From Pirellulales bacterium (lineage in GTDB: Bacteria; Planctomycetota; Planctomycetia; Pirellulales; JADZDJ01): a stretch of DNA of 41,484 bases. The notes beneath the pieces are model-generated. The model saw only the letters and a list, made by a program, of their open reading frames with translations, made no database searches and was not told the DNA's origin. Where the stretch lies: contig DASRSD010000135.1 of NCBI GenBank assembly GCA_035656635.1, positions 1 through 41,484 of the forward strand. The letters are read 5' to 3'. The position numbers were made by a program, and so were the translations under genes. Below are positions 6,863 through 13,903 of this stretch, in pieces. Every line of letters begins with the position of its first letter. Position 1 is the stretch's first letter.

Positions 6863-7282
6863 AACGCGTTTACAAGTCAATTTCTCTCATTTCACCAATT
6901 AGTAAAGATATGCAGATCAGAGAGCGCGCGACGCGGAGAGCAAACGCAATGACAGTGAAACCAATGCAATGACAGCCGGAGCCGATTGCCACCGTTAATG
7001 GATAATTTTGCCGCTTTTCGCCAATTAGTAATGGTAGGAGCCGAAGAGCAGAGGCTGAATTAGGGACTGTCAGTCCACTCCGATTCGCACGCTAGATCAC
7101 GCAAAAGAGTAGTTTCCGCCTATTAGTATTAGTAAGCGTGGAAAGAAATCTTTGAAATTTGAACGCGTTTTTGGATCAATTTGCCGTTTTTCGCCCATTA
7201 GTAATAGCAAGGAGAAAGATTAGAGAATTCTCAACGCGTTCTAAAGTCAAAACGGTAGTTTTCGCCCATTAGTAATAGTGAC
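6863..7282. repeat. Composite iteron-like array, candidate replication origin
   Basis: The gene-free stretch 6763-7332 carries three exact composite units AACGCGTT-N27-ATTAGTAA at 6863-6905, 7162-7204 and 7233-7275. Two degenerate units have ATTAGTAA-like cores at 7024-7031 and 7122-7135. The last two exact units share the longer core TTTTCGCCCATTAGTAATAG. The fixed 27-base spacing puts the two half-motifs at a constant helical offset, as for a protein that contacts both. The array sits just upstream of a small replication-type gene and the primase-helicase, where P4- and plasmid-like elements keep their origins. Function is inferred from position and regularity. Confidence 0.7.
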
Positions 7283-7332
7283 TAGCCAATCTGCGGCGAA
7301 GTTCCGCAGCCAAGTTATAGGAGTTTGAAGTA

Positions 7333-7599
7333 ATGCACGTCGATCTAAGTAGATTCATCCTTGAGCGCTGCCAGCGCACAGTGCCTACAGTTTCAACCAG
7401 CGTAAAAACAGTGCTGGACGCTTTCCGCGCTCAACTGGACGCAGCCCAACAGCGGCAATGGGGCCGCACGAAGTTCATTAACGAACTAAGCCGCGAGTTC
7501 AAAGTTGAGTTCGACCGCAGTCAGCGATGGGCAATTTGCGGACTGGCACTGTTGCCGGAATCGCAGCCGCGTTTCGCCGGCAGCCATCTTATCCAATAG
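7333..7599 (+). CDS. Small winged-helix-like protein upstream of the primase
   Basis: The 88-residue protein starts MHVDLSRFILERCQRTVPTV with a good AGGAG 9 bases upstream. The pattern 'ERC ... V-S-x-S-V-K-T-V-L-D-A-F-R-A ... W-G-R-T-K-F-I-N-E-L-S-R-E-F' resembles the C-terminal winged-helix domain found at the end of many P4/D5-type primase-helicases. The primase here ends with a similar block. A stand-alone copy between the iteron-like array and the primase suggests an origin-binding or loading role, but this is inference. It is followed by the GGTACC cluster. Confidence 0.6.
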   Translation: MHVDLSRFILERCQRTVPTVSTSVKTVLDAFRAQLDAAQQRQWGRTKFINELSREFKVEFDRSQRWAICGLALLPESQPRFAGSHLIQ

Positions 7600-7604
7600 C
7601 CAGC

Positions 7605-7710
7605 GGTACCAAGGTACCAAGCGGTACCAAGGATTCCTGGTCTCTCCGTGTAGAAGAAATCAATAGAGTACAAACCCATAATCGCTGGTACCGGCTGGTA
7701 CCTTGGTACT
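7605..7710. promoter_or_regulatory. Cluster of GGTACC palindromes before the primase gene
   Basis: GGTACC occurs at 7605, 7613, 7623, 7687 and 7697, and a sixth near-copy GGTACT at 7705, all within 106 bases. The left trio (spaced 8 and 10) and the right trio (spaced 10 and 8) form an inverted arrangement around a 58-base centre. The primase ATG at 7715 follows at once. This is likely an operator for autoregulation or part of the origin. The basis is sequence pattern only. Confidence 0.6.
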
Positions 7711-7714
7711 TTCA

Positions 7715-9928
7715 ATGCTCAATCACGCACTCGATTACGCTTCCAGTGGCTTGTATGTCATTCCACTCAACGAACCGGTCAACGGCGGTTGCTCTTGCGG
7801 CAATCCCGATTGCAAATCCATTGGCAAGCATCCACGCACGCCGAACGGTTTAAAGGATGCCAGCAACGATCCCGCCATAATCCGCAAATGGTGGACCCGA
7901 TGGCCAAACGCCAATATCGGTATTGTGACGGGCGCTGAATCCGGCATCGTGGTTGTCGATGAGGACGAGCGCCATGCCGGCAACGAATCACTGGCGGCGC
8001 TGGAGCAAGAACACGGCCCGTTGCCGCCGACAGCTAAACAGCAGACCGGGGCCGGCTTTCATTTCGTGTTCAAACACCCCGGCGGCAAGATTGGCAATCG
8101 CTCCGGCGTCCGACCTGGAATCGATATTCGCGCCGATAACGGCTACATCGTCGCCGCGCCATCGCGGCATGCCAATGGCAATACTTATCAGTGGATCGTT
8201 CCGCCGGACAATCTGGCGGAGATGCCGAATTGGCTGTTGACCCTCATCAATCCGCCTAAGCCAGCGGCAATGCCAACGGCAACGCAGCCGCCGGGCAATC
8301 TATACGACGCGCTGGCAGCCATGCGGAAAATCAAAATGGTGGACGCCAACGATGGCAGCCGCCGATTGCTGACCTATTGTTGCCGAGCAGTAGAGCACAA
8401 TTTAAGCGACGATGATGCAATCCACGCGATTCGCATCATGCACTCAGAACAGCCATTCCCAAAAGCGTGGTCCGACGACGAAATTCGTCGCCGATTACGC
8501 GACGCAGAAAAAACAGAAGATCGCGGGTCAGTCTTTAATGGCCCTGACCTCTGGCAAGCGGAAGGCCGAACCGATGCCGCCAACGCGCAGCGATTTGTGC
8601 GGCGCTACGGCGCTAATTCTCGGTGGTGCAATCCAACCAGAACATGGTACCGCTGGACCGGTAAGAATTGGGGAGAAGATCAATCCTGTGGCATCGAAGC
8701 AGACGCCAAACAATTTTCACGAGAGTTGTGGCGAGAAGCCGGAAAGATCACGGCAGACCCGGACGCCAGCGACCAGTTGAAAAAGCAAGTTATTGCGTTC
8801 GTTAAGGCAAGCAACAGTGCCAATGGAATTCGGAACATGATCGCGCTTGCCAAGAGTGAACCCGGCATGACGATCCTACCGTGCCAATTCGACACAGATG
8901 CCTACATGTTGAATTGCAACAATGGAACGCTCAATCTCAAAACCGGCAAGCTACAGCGGCATCGGCGCGAAGATTTACTAACGAAGATTGTGGCCGTGGA
9001 TTACAACGCCAGCGAGCAGTGTCCGCTGTTCGTCGCCTTTCTTGAAGGGGTATTTGGCGGCAGCAAGAATCTCATCAAATTCATACAACGGTTGTTAGGT
9101 TACATTCTTACCGGCGACGTTTCGGAACAAGCGCTGATGATTTTTCATGGGGCGGGCAGTAACGGCAAATCTACATTGCTAACGCTACTACTCGCGTTGC
9201 TGGCGGAATATGGCTGCAAGGCACCGGAAAAATTGCTGACGGCAAAGAAACACGATTCGCATCCGACCGAACTAGCAAAGCTTTTTGGCAAGCGCCTGGT
9301 TGTCGCCAACGAAGTCGATGATGGCGCGGAGCTGTCCGAAGCTCGACTCAAAGATTTAACTGGCGGCGACCGTCTAACAGCACGGCGGATGAATGAGGAC
9401 TTTTGGGATTTCGACCCCAGCCACAAAATAATCTTGGCGAGCAACTACAAGCCGACCGTACGCGGCGGCCATGCAATTTGGCGACGGTTGCGATTAGTTC
9501 CCTTTAATCAAAAGTATTGGTCTCGCAGTAAAGGCGAGACCGGCCCGGCAGAGTTGGAAGCCGATTCGCAACTCGCGGAAAAACTCAAAATAGAATATCC
9601 GGGCATTTTAGCGTGGCTTGTCGCTGGCTGCTTGGCATGGCAGCGCGATGGTCTCGGCGTGCCGCCGGAAGTGAACGAAGCCACAGAAAATTATCGAAAG
9701 AGCGAAGATTCGCTGACTGCATTCATTGACGCTTGCTGCGAAATGATGCCCAACGCGACAGCCAACGTATCGGCCGTGGCGGAATCATACCGGGAATTCA
9801 GCGGCGACAACATTACTAGCAGCAAGCTCACGAAATTGCTGACCGGTCGCGGATTCATCAAAGAGAAATCGAGCGACAAAGAAACCAAAGGCCAATGGTT
9901 TTGGCGCGGTTTCTCGCTCTCCGCATAG
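7715..9928 (+). CDS. PrimPol plus D5/P4-type primase-helicase
   Basis: The ~737-residue replication protein combines an N-terminal bifunctional primase-polymerase domain (about residues 5-180) with a C-terminal SF3/AAA helicase. The N-domain holds a CSCGNPDCKSIGKHP zinc-binding-like motif, a GIVVVDEDE acidic motif and RPGIDIRADNGYIVA. The helicase carries the D5_N block (ILPCQFDTDAYMLNCNNGTL), Walker A GAGSNGKSTLL near residue 490, LVVANEVDDG and the ASNYKPTVRGGHAIWRR sensor block. The end is a winged-helix-like segment. TTG at 7703 is possible, but ATG 7715 is the better start. It would initiate and drive replication of the element from the nearby repeats. The frame is intact. Confidence 0.9.
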   Translation: MLNHALDYASSGLYVIPLNEPVNGGCSCGNPDCKSIGKHPRTPNGLKDASNDPAIIRKWWTRWPNANIGIVTGAESGIVVVDEDERHAGNESLAALEQEHGPLPPTAKQQTGAGFHFVFKHPGGKIGNRSGVRPGIDIRADNGYIVAAPSRHANGNTYQWIVPPDNLAEMPNWLLTLINPPKPAAMPTATQPPGNLYDALAAMRKIKMVDANDGSRRLLTYCCRAVEHNLSDDDAIHAIRIMHSEQPFPKAWSDDEIRRRLRDAEKTEDRGSVFNGPDLWQAEGRTDAANAQRFVRRYGANSRWCNPTRTWYRWTGKNWGEDQSCGIEADAKQFSRELWREAGKITADPDASDQLKKQVIAFVKASNSANGIRNMIALAKSEPGMTILPCQFDTDAYMLNCNNGTLNLKTGKLQRHRREDLLTKIVAVDYNASEQCPLFVAFLEGVFGGSKNLIKFIQRLLGYILTGDVSEQALMIFHGAGSNGKSTLLTLLLALLAEYGCKAPEKLLTAKKHDSHPTELAKLFGKRLVVANEVDDGAELSEARLKDLTGGDRLTARRMNEDFWDFDPSHKIILASNYKPTVRGGHAIWRRLRLVPFNQKYWSRSKGETGPAELEADSQLAEKLKIEYPGILAWLVAGCLAWQRDGLGVPPEVNEATENYRKSEDSLTAFIDACCEMMPNATANVSAVAESYREFSGDNITSSKLTKLLTGRGFIKEKSSDKETKGQWFWRGFSLSA

Positions 9929-9959
9929 ACCACCCAGCGCAATGTTGCGATTGCGTCTT

Positions 9960-9995
9960 TGCGACGGCGGTCCTGCCCTCGGCTCCGCCGTCGCA
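9960..9995 (+). terminator. GC-rich stem-loop after the primase gene
   Basis: A perfect 11-bp stem (TGCGACGGCGG / CCGCCGTCGCA) closes a 14-base loop 31 bases after the primase stop. Only a weak T tail follows, so it may be a terminator or an mRNA-stabilising hairpin. A second smaller stem-loop follows at 10019-10041. Confidence 0.5.
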
Positions 9996-10018
9996 TTCTA
10001 AACCTCTTGCTTGCAGCG

Positions 10019-10041
10019 GGTCGCTGGTTATTTTAGCGACC
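10019..10041 (+). other. Small stem-loop upstream of the next gene
   Basis: GGTCGCT and AGCGACC pair around a TTTT-containing 9-base loop, 45 bases before the ATG at 10087. It may be a leader structure of the downstream gene cluster. No known riboswitch pattern is visible. Confidence 0.3.
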
Positions 10042-10086
10042 AACGACTCCCGGCGACTCGCTGCATTTTTAGTACAAGGAATCAAA

Positions 10087-10320
10087 ATGTCCGACGATGT
10101 TTGGGCAAGTGACGATGAGGCGATTGCAGTGTGTGTGCAGGCGCTGCGACTCTTACACGCCAATCCGGCCGCTCGCAGAGCCGCCATCGCGAAATTAAGA
10201 GAGTCAATCGCCGCGCTTCGTTTGCCGCCACCCCGCACGCGCTTGCCAGAGCCGAAGCCAATCGCACCGCGATTCCAACAATTCTACGCGGCGATGGCCA
10301 CGTTTTGGGAGCACGCATGA
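10087..10320 (+). CDS. Small alpha-helical protein, unknown
   Basis: The 77-residue protein starts MSDDVWASDDEAIAVCVQAL with AAGGAA 6 bases upstream, a good start. It is predicted helical (NPAARRAAIAKLRESIAALR), then proline-basic, ending FQQFYAAMATFWEHA. No family is known. The in-frame extension back to 9895 overlaps the primase and is rejected. Its TGA overlaps the ATG of the next frame, and it opens a tightly packed cluster reaching 12963. Confidence 0.65.
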   Translation: MSDDVWASDDEAIAVCVQALRLLHANPAARRAAIAKLRESIAALRLPPPRTRLPEPKPIAPRFQQFYAAMATFWEHA

Positions 10321-10568
10321 TTCCGAATGACGAAATCGAAATCGTTTGGCTACGCAAATTCGCGCTACACCTTCCATTTGTTCGCGAAGCAACCATTCGC
10401 AAGCCACTGCGATTCAACCCGCACAAGCTGGGGCCGGTCGGTTCAATCGTGCTGGCATACAGCGCCGGCGAATCGACGATCATACGAATTTGGTATCTGT
10501 TAAGGTCCGACGATTTTACCATTTCTCCGTTTGACCGAATCGTTGATCCCTACTCTATCGCGGCGGGA
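10317..10568 (+). pseudogene. 5' part of a probably frameshifted gene
   Basis: The frame starts MIPNDEIEIVWLRKFALHL at an ATG overlapping the previous stop. It reads naturally for about 83 codons up to DRIVDPYSIAAG. It then turns into an arginine-cysteine-rich run to 10808 that looks like out-of-frame sequence. In the other frame, the bases from 10562 on read GKIVALSHKSLSEEGSNQ and flow into the frame at 10682-11176. One missing G in the GGCGGG run near 10562-10567 would explain both. Together the parts would make a ~286-residue protein. A sequencing error or programmed frameshift are alternatives. Confidence 0.55.
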
Positions 10569-10681
10569 AGATTGTCGCGCTGTCGCACAAGTCGCTGTCC
10601 GAAGAGGGCAGCAATCAATGCCTGGGCGCGAATCTGTGGCCGACGAAAGCCGCGATATTTCCGCAAATTAAAGAGGCGAAT

Positions 10682-11176
10682 ATGCTTATTTATCCTCAGA
10701 GCATATACGAAAACGAAACGAGCATTGTGCAGATTTTTGCCGATGCGCACTTGTTGCCGTTTTGGCGCATGGGCATTGTTTCGACGCGCGACGGTAAACC
10801 CGGCGTAAACTCTGCCGGTTTGTATCGGATCGCCGTGGCGTTCGCCGCAGTCCGAAAACCCGGCGCTTGCGATTTTATTCATCGCATCGCATACGTAAAT
10901 GTTGCCGGCACGCCCGACTACGTGGATGGCATCGACGCCGACTACGAATCAGACAATCTATTGACGCCCGCATCATTCGTCGCTGGCCGTGCTGAAACGG
11001 AGGAGCCGACAAAATTTGGTTTATCTCTTGGCGGACCGGCCACGGCGCTGAACGAATGGCGGCAGCGCATCATCAGCCGGAAAGATGGCTGCGACGCCTA
11101 CTGCCGTAGACTCGGCATTGCCCCGCTTGAAACGAGCGTTGAGCGTTGGGGCAAAACATATTCGGAGCACGCATGA
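10682..11176 (+). CDS. Unknown protein, probably the 3' part of the frameshifted gene
   Basis: The 164-residue frame starts MLIYPQSIYENETSIVQIFA at 10682, with GAGG 6 bases before the ATG, so it could be translated on its own. Protein-like sequence continues upstream in the same frame to about 10547 without a start, which argues it once was the C-terminal part of the gene starting at 10317. It contains TPDYVDGIDADYESDNLL and ends with a helical, cysteine-containing part (DGCDAYCRRLGIAP). The family is not recognised. Its stop overlaps the ATG at 11173. Confidence 0.6.
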   Translation: MLIYPQSIYENETSIVQIFADAHLLPFWRMGIVSTRDGKPGVNSAGLYRIAVAFAAVRKPGACDFIHRIAYVNVAGTPDYVDGIDADYESDNLLTPASFVAGRAETEEPTKFGLSLGGPATALNEWRQRIISRKDGCDAYCRRLGIAPLETSVERWGKTYSEHA

Positions 11177-11352
11177 CACCTGAAATTCAAATCAGCACAC
11201 GGGAAATCGTTGAAATCTGCCGAGAGTTCGGCGCACGCGACGCGGAAATTTGCTACCACTCCGTCCAGCACGCGCTGCGCGCCGGCCGTGACGTGGACGA
11301 ATTGTTCGCGAATCTAAAACGAAATCGCCCGGATTTGTTCTACCGAAACTAA
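11173..11352 (+). CDS. Small helical protein, unknown
   Basis: The 59-residue protein starts MTPEIQISTREIVEICREFG at an ATG overlapping the previous TGA. It is predicted as three helices (REIVEICREFGARDAEICYH, VQHALRAGRDVDELFANLKR). The small helical fold could be a DNA- or protein-binding module. No family is known. The longer frame from 11146 is not needed because ATGA coupling fixes the start. Confidence 0.6.
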   Translation: MTPEIQISTREIVEICREFGARDAEICYHSVQHALRAGRDVDELFANLKRNRPDLFYRN

Positions 11353-11400
11353 CGCTCTGCGATTGTCGCCGGGCATTTCTCACCTTAGGAGCCAATAACA

Positions 11401-11664
11401 ATGGCACAAAATGATTGCTACAACCGCCTACTACAAGCGATCGGCTTAAACGGTAGCTCGACAGGCGGCGAGGGTTTTAAGGAGTCCGCCGCGTTCTGCA
11501 TCTTGACGGCCTTGTCGTCAGCAGACAGCCGCTCAGACACGTATACCAACGCTGTGCGTGAAATCTTGGAAGTGCGGCTAGCGGGCGTAAAAGACACGCC
11601 CTATGTCCGCGAATTTCTGAAACCGTTCTTGCACCAATTCGCTGATCGTTTTGGGGCTTACTAA
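11401..11664 (+). CDS. Small protein, unknown
   Basis: The 87-residue protein starts MAQNDCYNRLLQAIGLNGSS with AGGAG 10 bases upstream, a convincing start. The middle is a cysteine-containing hydrophobic helix (FKESAAFCILTALSSADS), followed by a helical C-terminus ending LHQFADRFGAY. No domain is recognised. Its TAA overlaps the next ATG (TAATG). Confidence 0.65.
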   Translation: MAQNDCYNRLLQAIGLNGSSTGGEGFKESAAFCILTALSSADSRSDTYTNAVREILEVRLAGVKDTPYVREFLKPFLHQFADRFGAY

Positions 11665-12194
11665 TGTGCGGTGTCTCGGCTTCCGCCGCACCGGGTGGCG
11701 GCGCGCAGTCGCGCGCCGCTACCCATTTATGCAAGTCGTGGTGGACAATGAAGTCCGGCCCCGAACGGCAAGCCGCCAAAACCGCCGCGACCGAGAACGA
11801 GCCACAGCCGATCAAACGCATTGCCGCGATAGGCAACGGCGTCTGCGAATATCAGCTAGGCGACCGGCGCTTTACTCGCGGCGGCAGCGGATGGAGCCAT
11901 TTTTACCGTCCTGACGACGAAGCTTCGCGGCGTTGTGCGATCTTGCTCGCCCGCTCGCGTTGGAAGCGTTTGCCACGCGGCGTGTGGCCCACTCTCGTTG
12001 ACGGTCACCTGGCGCTGAAAGCAATGGACAAAACGTTTCCGGTTTCACTGGAGATTGTCGCGCTCTTTGATAGCGCGCGCGCCCAAGCGGTCGCATATCT
12101 CGATTCTCTCCGTCCCGCACCTGCCGGGATTGAGCACATTTCTTTGCAGGGCGAAAGTGTAATCAATGAAAACACCATATCACACAAAGTTTGA
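11664..12194 (+). CDS. Unknown protein of the element
   Basis: The 176-residue protein starts at the ATG overlapping the previous stop. The first ~55 residues are low in structure and basic. A globular part follows (IAAIGNGVCEYQLGDRRFTRG, then GWSHFYRPDDEASRRCAILL, and FPVSLEIVALFDSARAQA). No catalytic motif or family is recognised. Its end overlaps the next gene by 29 bases, so it belongs to the same compact transcription unit. Confidence 0.6.
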   Translation: MCGVSASAAPGGGAQSRAATHLCKSWWTMKSGPERQAAKTAATENEPQPIKRIAAIGNGVCEYQLGDRRFTRGGSGWSHFYRPDDEASRRCAILLARSRWKRLPRGVWPTLVDGHLALKAMDKTFPVSLEIVALFDSARAQAVAYLDSLRPAPAGIEHISLQGESVINENTISHKV

Positions 12195-12963
12195 TCGCTA
12201 CGTCAGTTTTGACCGGGCAGAATTCCCATTCATCCCGACCAATGCGGAAAGCAAGAAAGTCGCTTTCGACAAGATGATGGATTACAGCCAAAAGGCTGTG
12301 GCCGCGATAGAGCAACACGCAGGGCGGGCGCTTTCGCCGCAAGAGTTGATCCACGGCATAGATCATCCTGAAAATCGGACATTATCCGAAGTCGTGGCGC
12401 AGTCGCAACCGGACCCGCAGCCGCGTTTTGATTCCAGCACTGAAAATCCGTATCGCCGCGCTTTGGATATGGGGCTTGGAAATCCCAATCGCAGAGAAAC
12501 CAAAGAAGAGATGTATCGGCGAAAGGCAGCCGAATGGGAAGCCAAGAAACAAACGGACGCCGACAAAGCCGCGTTCAATGCCGATCCTCAGCGCCAACGT
12601 GCCATCGCGCATGCGGCGCACGAACTTCAATCGTTGAAATACGATCCCATTGCGACTGTCGAAGAAATCGAACTGGCCGAAACTCGATTACACGTCGCCC
12701 GTCACGAATCGCTGGACGATTACCGAGAGATGGATAAGCAATGGCGACAGGTGAAGCAACAGAAGATTGACGCCGCTACAGCCGAAGTCACGGCAAGTAT
12801 AGAAGCGCTTAAAGCCAAACGGCGCGACATCGAATCGCGCCATTTCGATCCTCCTGCGCCGCCGGCACCGGAACAGCCGCAATCGCCGAAGTATGAAAAA
12901 ATTCTCTTGAGCGATCCACGCCATCCGCAATATCGCGCACCGGAAACACCCATCGTCGGTTAG
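12166..12963 (+). CDS. Long coiled-coil-type unknown protein
   Basis: The 265-residue protein starts MKTPYHTKFDRYVSFDRAEF. After a short globular N-terminus it becomes charged and helical (about residues 105-235), with heptad-like runs such as EEMYRRKAAEWEAKKQTDAD and EVTASIEALKAKRRDIESRH. It ends in a proline-rich tail (PPAPPAPEQPQSPKYEK). Phage scaffold or packaging proteins can look like this, but no family is identified. It is the last gene of the cluster and is followed by a strong terminator. Confidence 0.65.
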   Translation: MKTPYHTKFDRYVSFDRAEFPFIPTNAESKKVAFDKMMDYSQKAVAAIEQHAGRALSPQELIHGIDHPENRTLSEVVAQSQPDPQPRFDSSTENPYRRALDMGLGNPNRRETKEEMYRRKAAEWEAKKQTDADKAAFNADPQRQRAIAHAAHELQSLKYDPIATVEEIELAETRLHVARHESLDDYREMDKQWRQVKQQKIDAATAEVTASIEALKAKRRDIESRHFDPPAPPAPEQPQSPKYEKILLSDPRHPQYRAPETPIVG

Positions 12964-12978
12964 TTCCTTTTCCGACGC

Positions 12979-13020
12979 GCCGGCGGCCGTTTCCTCAATC
13001 GTTTCGGCCGCCGGCTTTCT
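12979..13020 (+). terminator. Rho-independent terminator
   Basis: An 11-bp perfect inverted repeat (GCCGGCGGCCG at 12979-12989 and CGGCCGCCGGC at 13005-13015) is followed by TTTCTTAAT. It ends the gene cluster that started at 10087. Confidence 0.85.
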
Positions 13021-13039
13021 TAATAGACAGGAATTCAAT

Positions 13040-13468
13040 ATGAACACCCCTGCGGAATCATTCCGCTATAAACAAGAAGCATTTGACGCCGATGTGCGCG
13101 CACTTGCGCAAAGCGATTCCATCGGAGACCTAGACACCGAGCTAGCAACCGCCAAGTTATTACTTCGCGATGTAGTTGACAGTGCGCAGACGCCGGCTGA
13201 GCGCCAAAGGGCAGCCCCACTATGCCGCGATTTATTGAAGTGCATAGCCACTATCTCGGCCGCTCATCTCGACCACCAACTCAAAAATCGTGAGTTGATA
13301 CATCGTCGGCAGTTGGAAAAGTTCACGAACAATTTAACAGAACTTATTTGCCGGACGTTACAGGACGCGGGCATCAAAGATTATGAGTCGCTTATTGTTG
13401 ATCCAATCGTGGCGGGCTTGGATTCCTGCTTGCCACAGCACGAGCCGGAACGAAAGAGGCGAGCATGA
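13040..13468 (+). CDS. Helical protein of the integrase operon, unknown
   Basis: The 142-residue protein starts MNTPAESFRYKQEAFDADVR with CAGGA about 8 bases upstream. It is almost fully helical and charged (TELATAKLLLRDVVDSAQTP, KNRELIHRRQLEKFTNNLTE). It resembles small terminase-like or packaging accessory proteins in general style only. The next ATG overlaps its stop. It is the first gene after the terminator at 12979 and so probably starts the operon that leads to the integrase. Confidence 0.6.
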   Translation: MNTPAESFRYKQEAFDADVRALAQSDSIGDLDTELATAKLLLRDVVDSAQTPAERQRAAPLCRDLLKCIATISAAHLDHQLKNRELIHRRQLEKFTNNLTELICRTLQDAGIKDYESLIVDPIVAGLDSCLPQHEPERKRRA

Positions 13469-13731
13469 TAAATCCTTTTGGCCAATGCCTTGACGAAATC
13501 GCCGATGCTGGCGACGAGTGGGCCACCTTACACGTTTGGTTATCGCAGCAAGCCGCCCGATTCGACGCGAAGCCGCGTCATTCGCAATTCACAAATCCCG
13601 CCCGCGCGGCGATGGCTCTTTCCGGGCCGTCGCTGATCGGGCGTGGTGAGCTTCGCCAGAAATTAACGATTTTACTTTCACACTTTCAGGAACAAGAAAA
13701 TGACAGCCGATGCCTCGCCGCTAACAGTTAA
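13465..13731 (+). CDS. Small unknown protein of the integrase operon
   Basis: The 88-residue protein starts MINPFGQCLDEIADAGDEWA and is coupled to the previous stop by ATGA. It contains LHVWLSQQAARFDAK and GRGELRQKLTILLSHFQEQE, both likely helices. No family is recognised. Its last 32 bases overlap the start of the excisionase-like gene. Confidence 0.6.
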   Translation: MINPFGQCLDEIADAGDEWATLHVWLSQQAARFDAKPRHSQFTNPARAAMALSGPSLIGRGELRQKLTILLSHFQEQENDSRCLAANS

Positions 13732-13882
13732 AGAGGTCGCCGAACGATTAAATTGCCATTCCCGCACGGTCTGGCGCTTTGAGGGTAAGGGCGAAATTCC
13801 CGAAGCGCGGCGCATCGGGCGCAAAGTATTTTGGGATCGCGATGAGTTTGAAGAGTGGTATCGCAGCGCCGGCCGCAATTAG
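13700..13882 (+). CDS. Excisionase-like / MerR-type HTH DNA-binding protein
   Basis: The 60-residue protein has a single MerR-like or HTH_17 winged helix: LTVKEVAERLNCHSRTVWRF, then GEIPEARRIGRKVFWDRDEF, ending W-Y. These features match small excisionases (Xis) that bend attachment-site DNA and direct the integrase towards excision. An AGGAACAAGAAA leader precedes the ATG. It lies 21 bases upstream of the integrase gene, as is usual for xis-int pairs. Confidence 0.8.
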   Translation: MTADASPLTVKEVAERLNCHSRTVWRFEGKGEIPEARRIGRKVFWDRDEFEEWYRSAGRN

Positions 13883-13903
13883 AATGGAGCTAGGAGAAAT
13901 CTA

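Noticed and set aside
6763-7332. CRISPR array
   Set aside because: The repeats are short, unevenly spaced and composite with a conserved internal gap; there are no spacers of even length and no cas genes.
10131-10808. 225-residue plus-strand frame as one gene
   Set aside because: The first part overlaps a better gene and the last ~80 residues are an arginine-cysteine-rich out-of-frame run; only 10317-10568 reads as protein.
1-13900. A second copy of the tRNA 3' half as the left att site
   Set aside because: I looked for the GATCGAACCC-type T-arm sequence and saw none, so the left border of the main element is probably outside the window.
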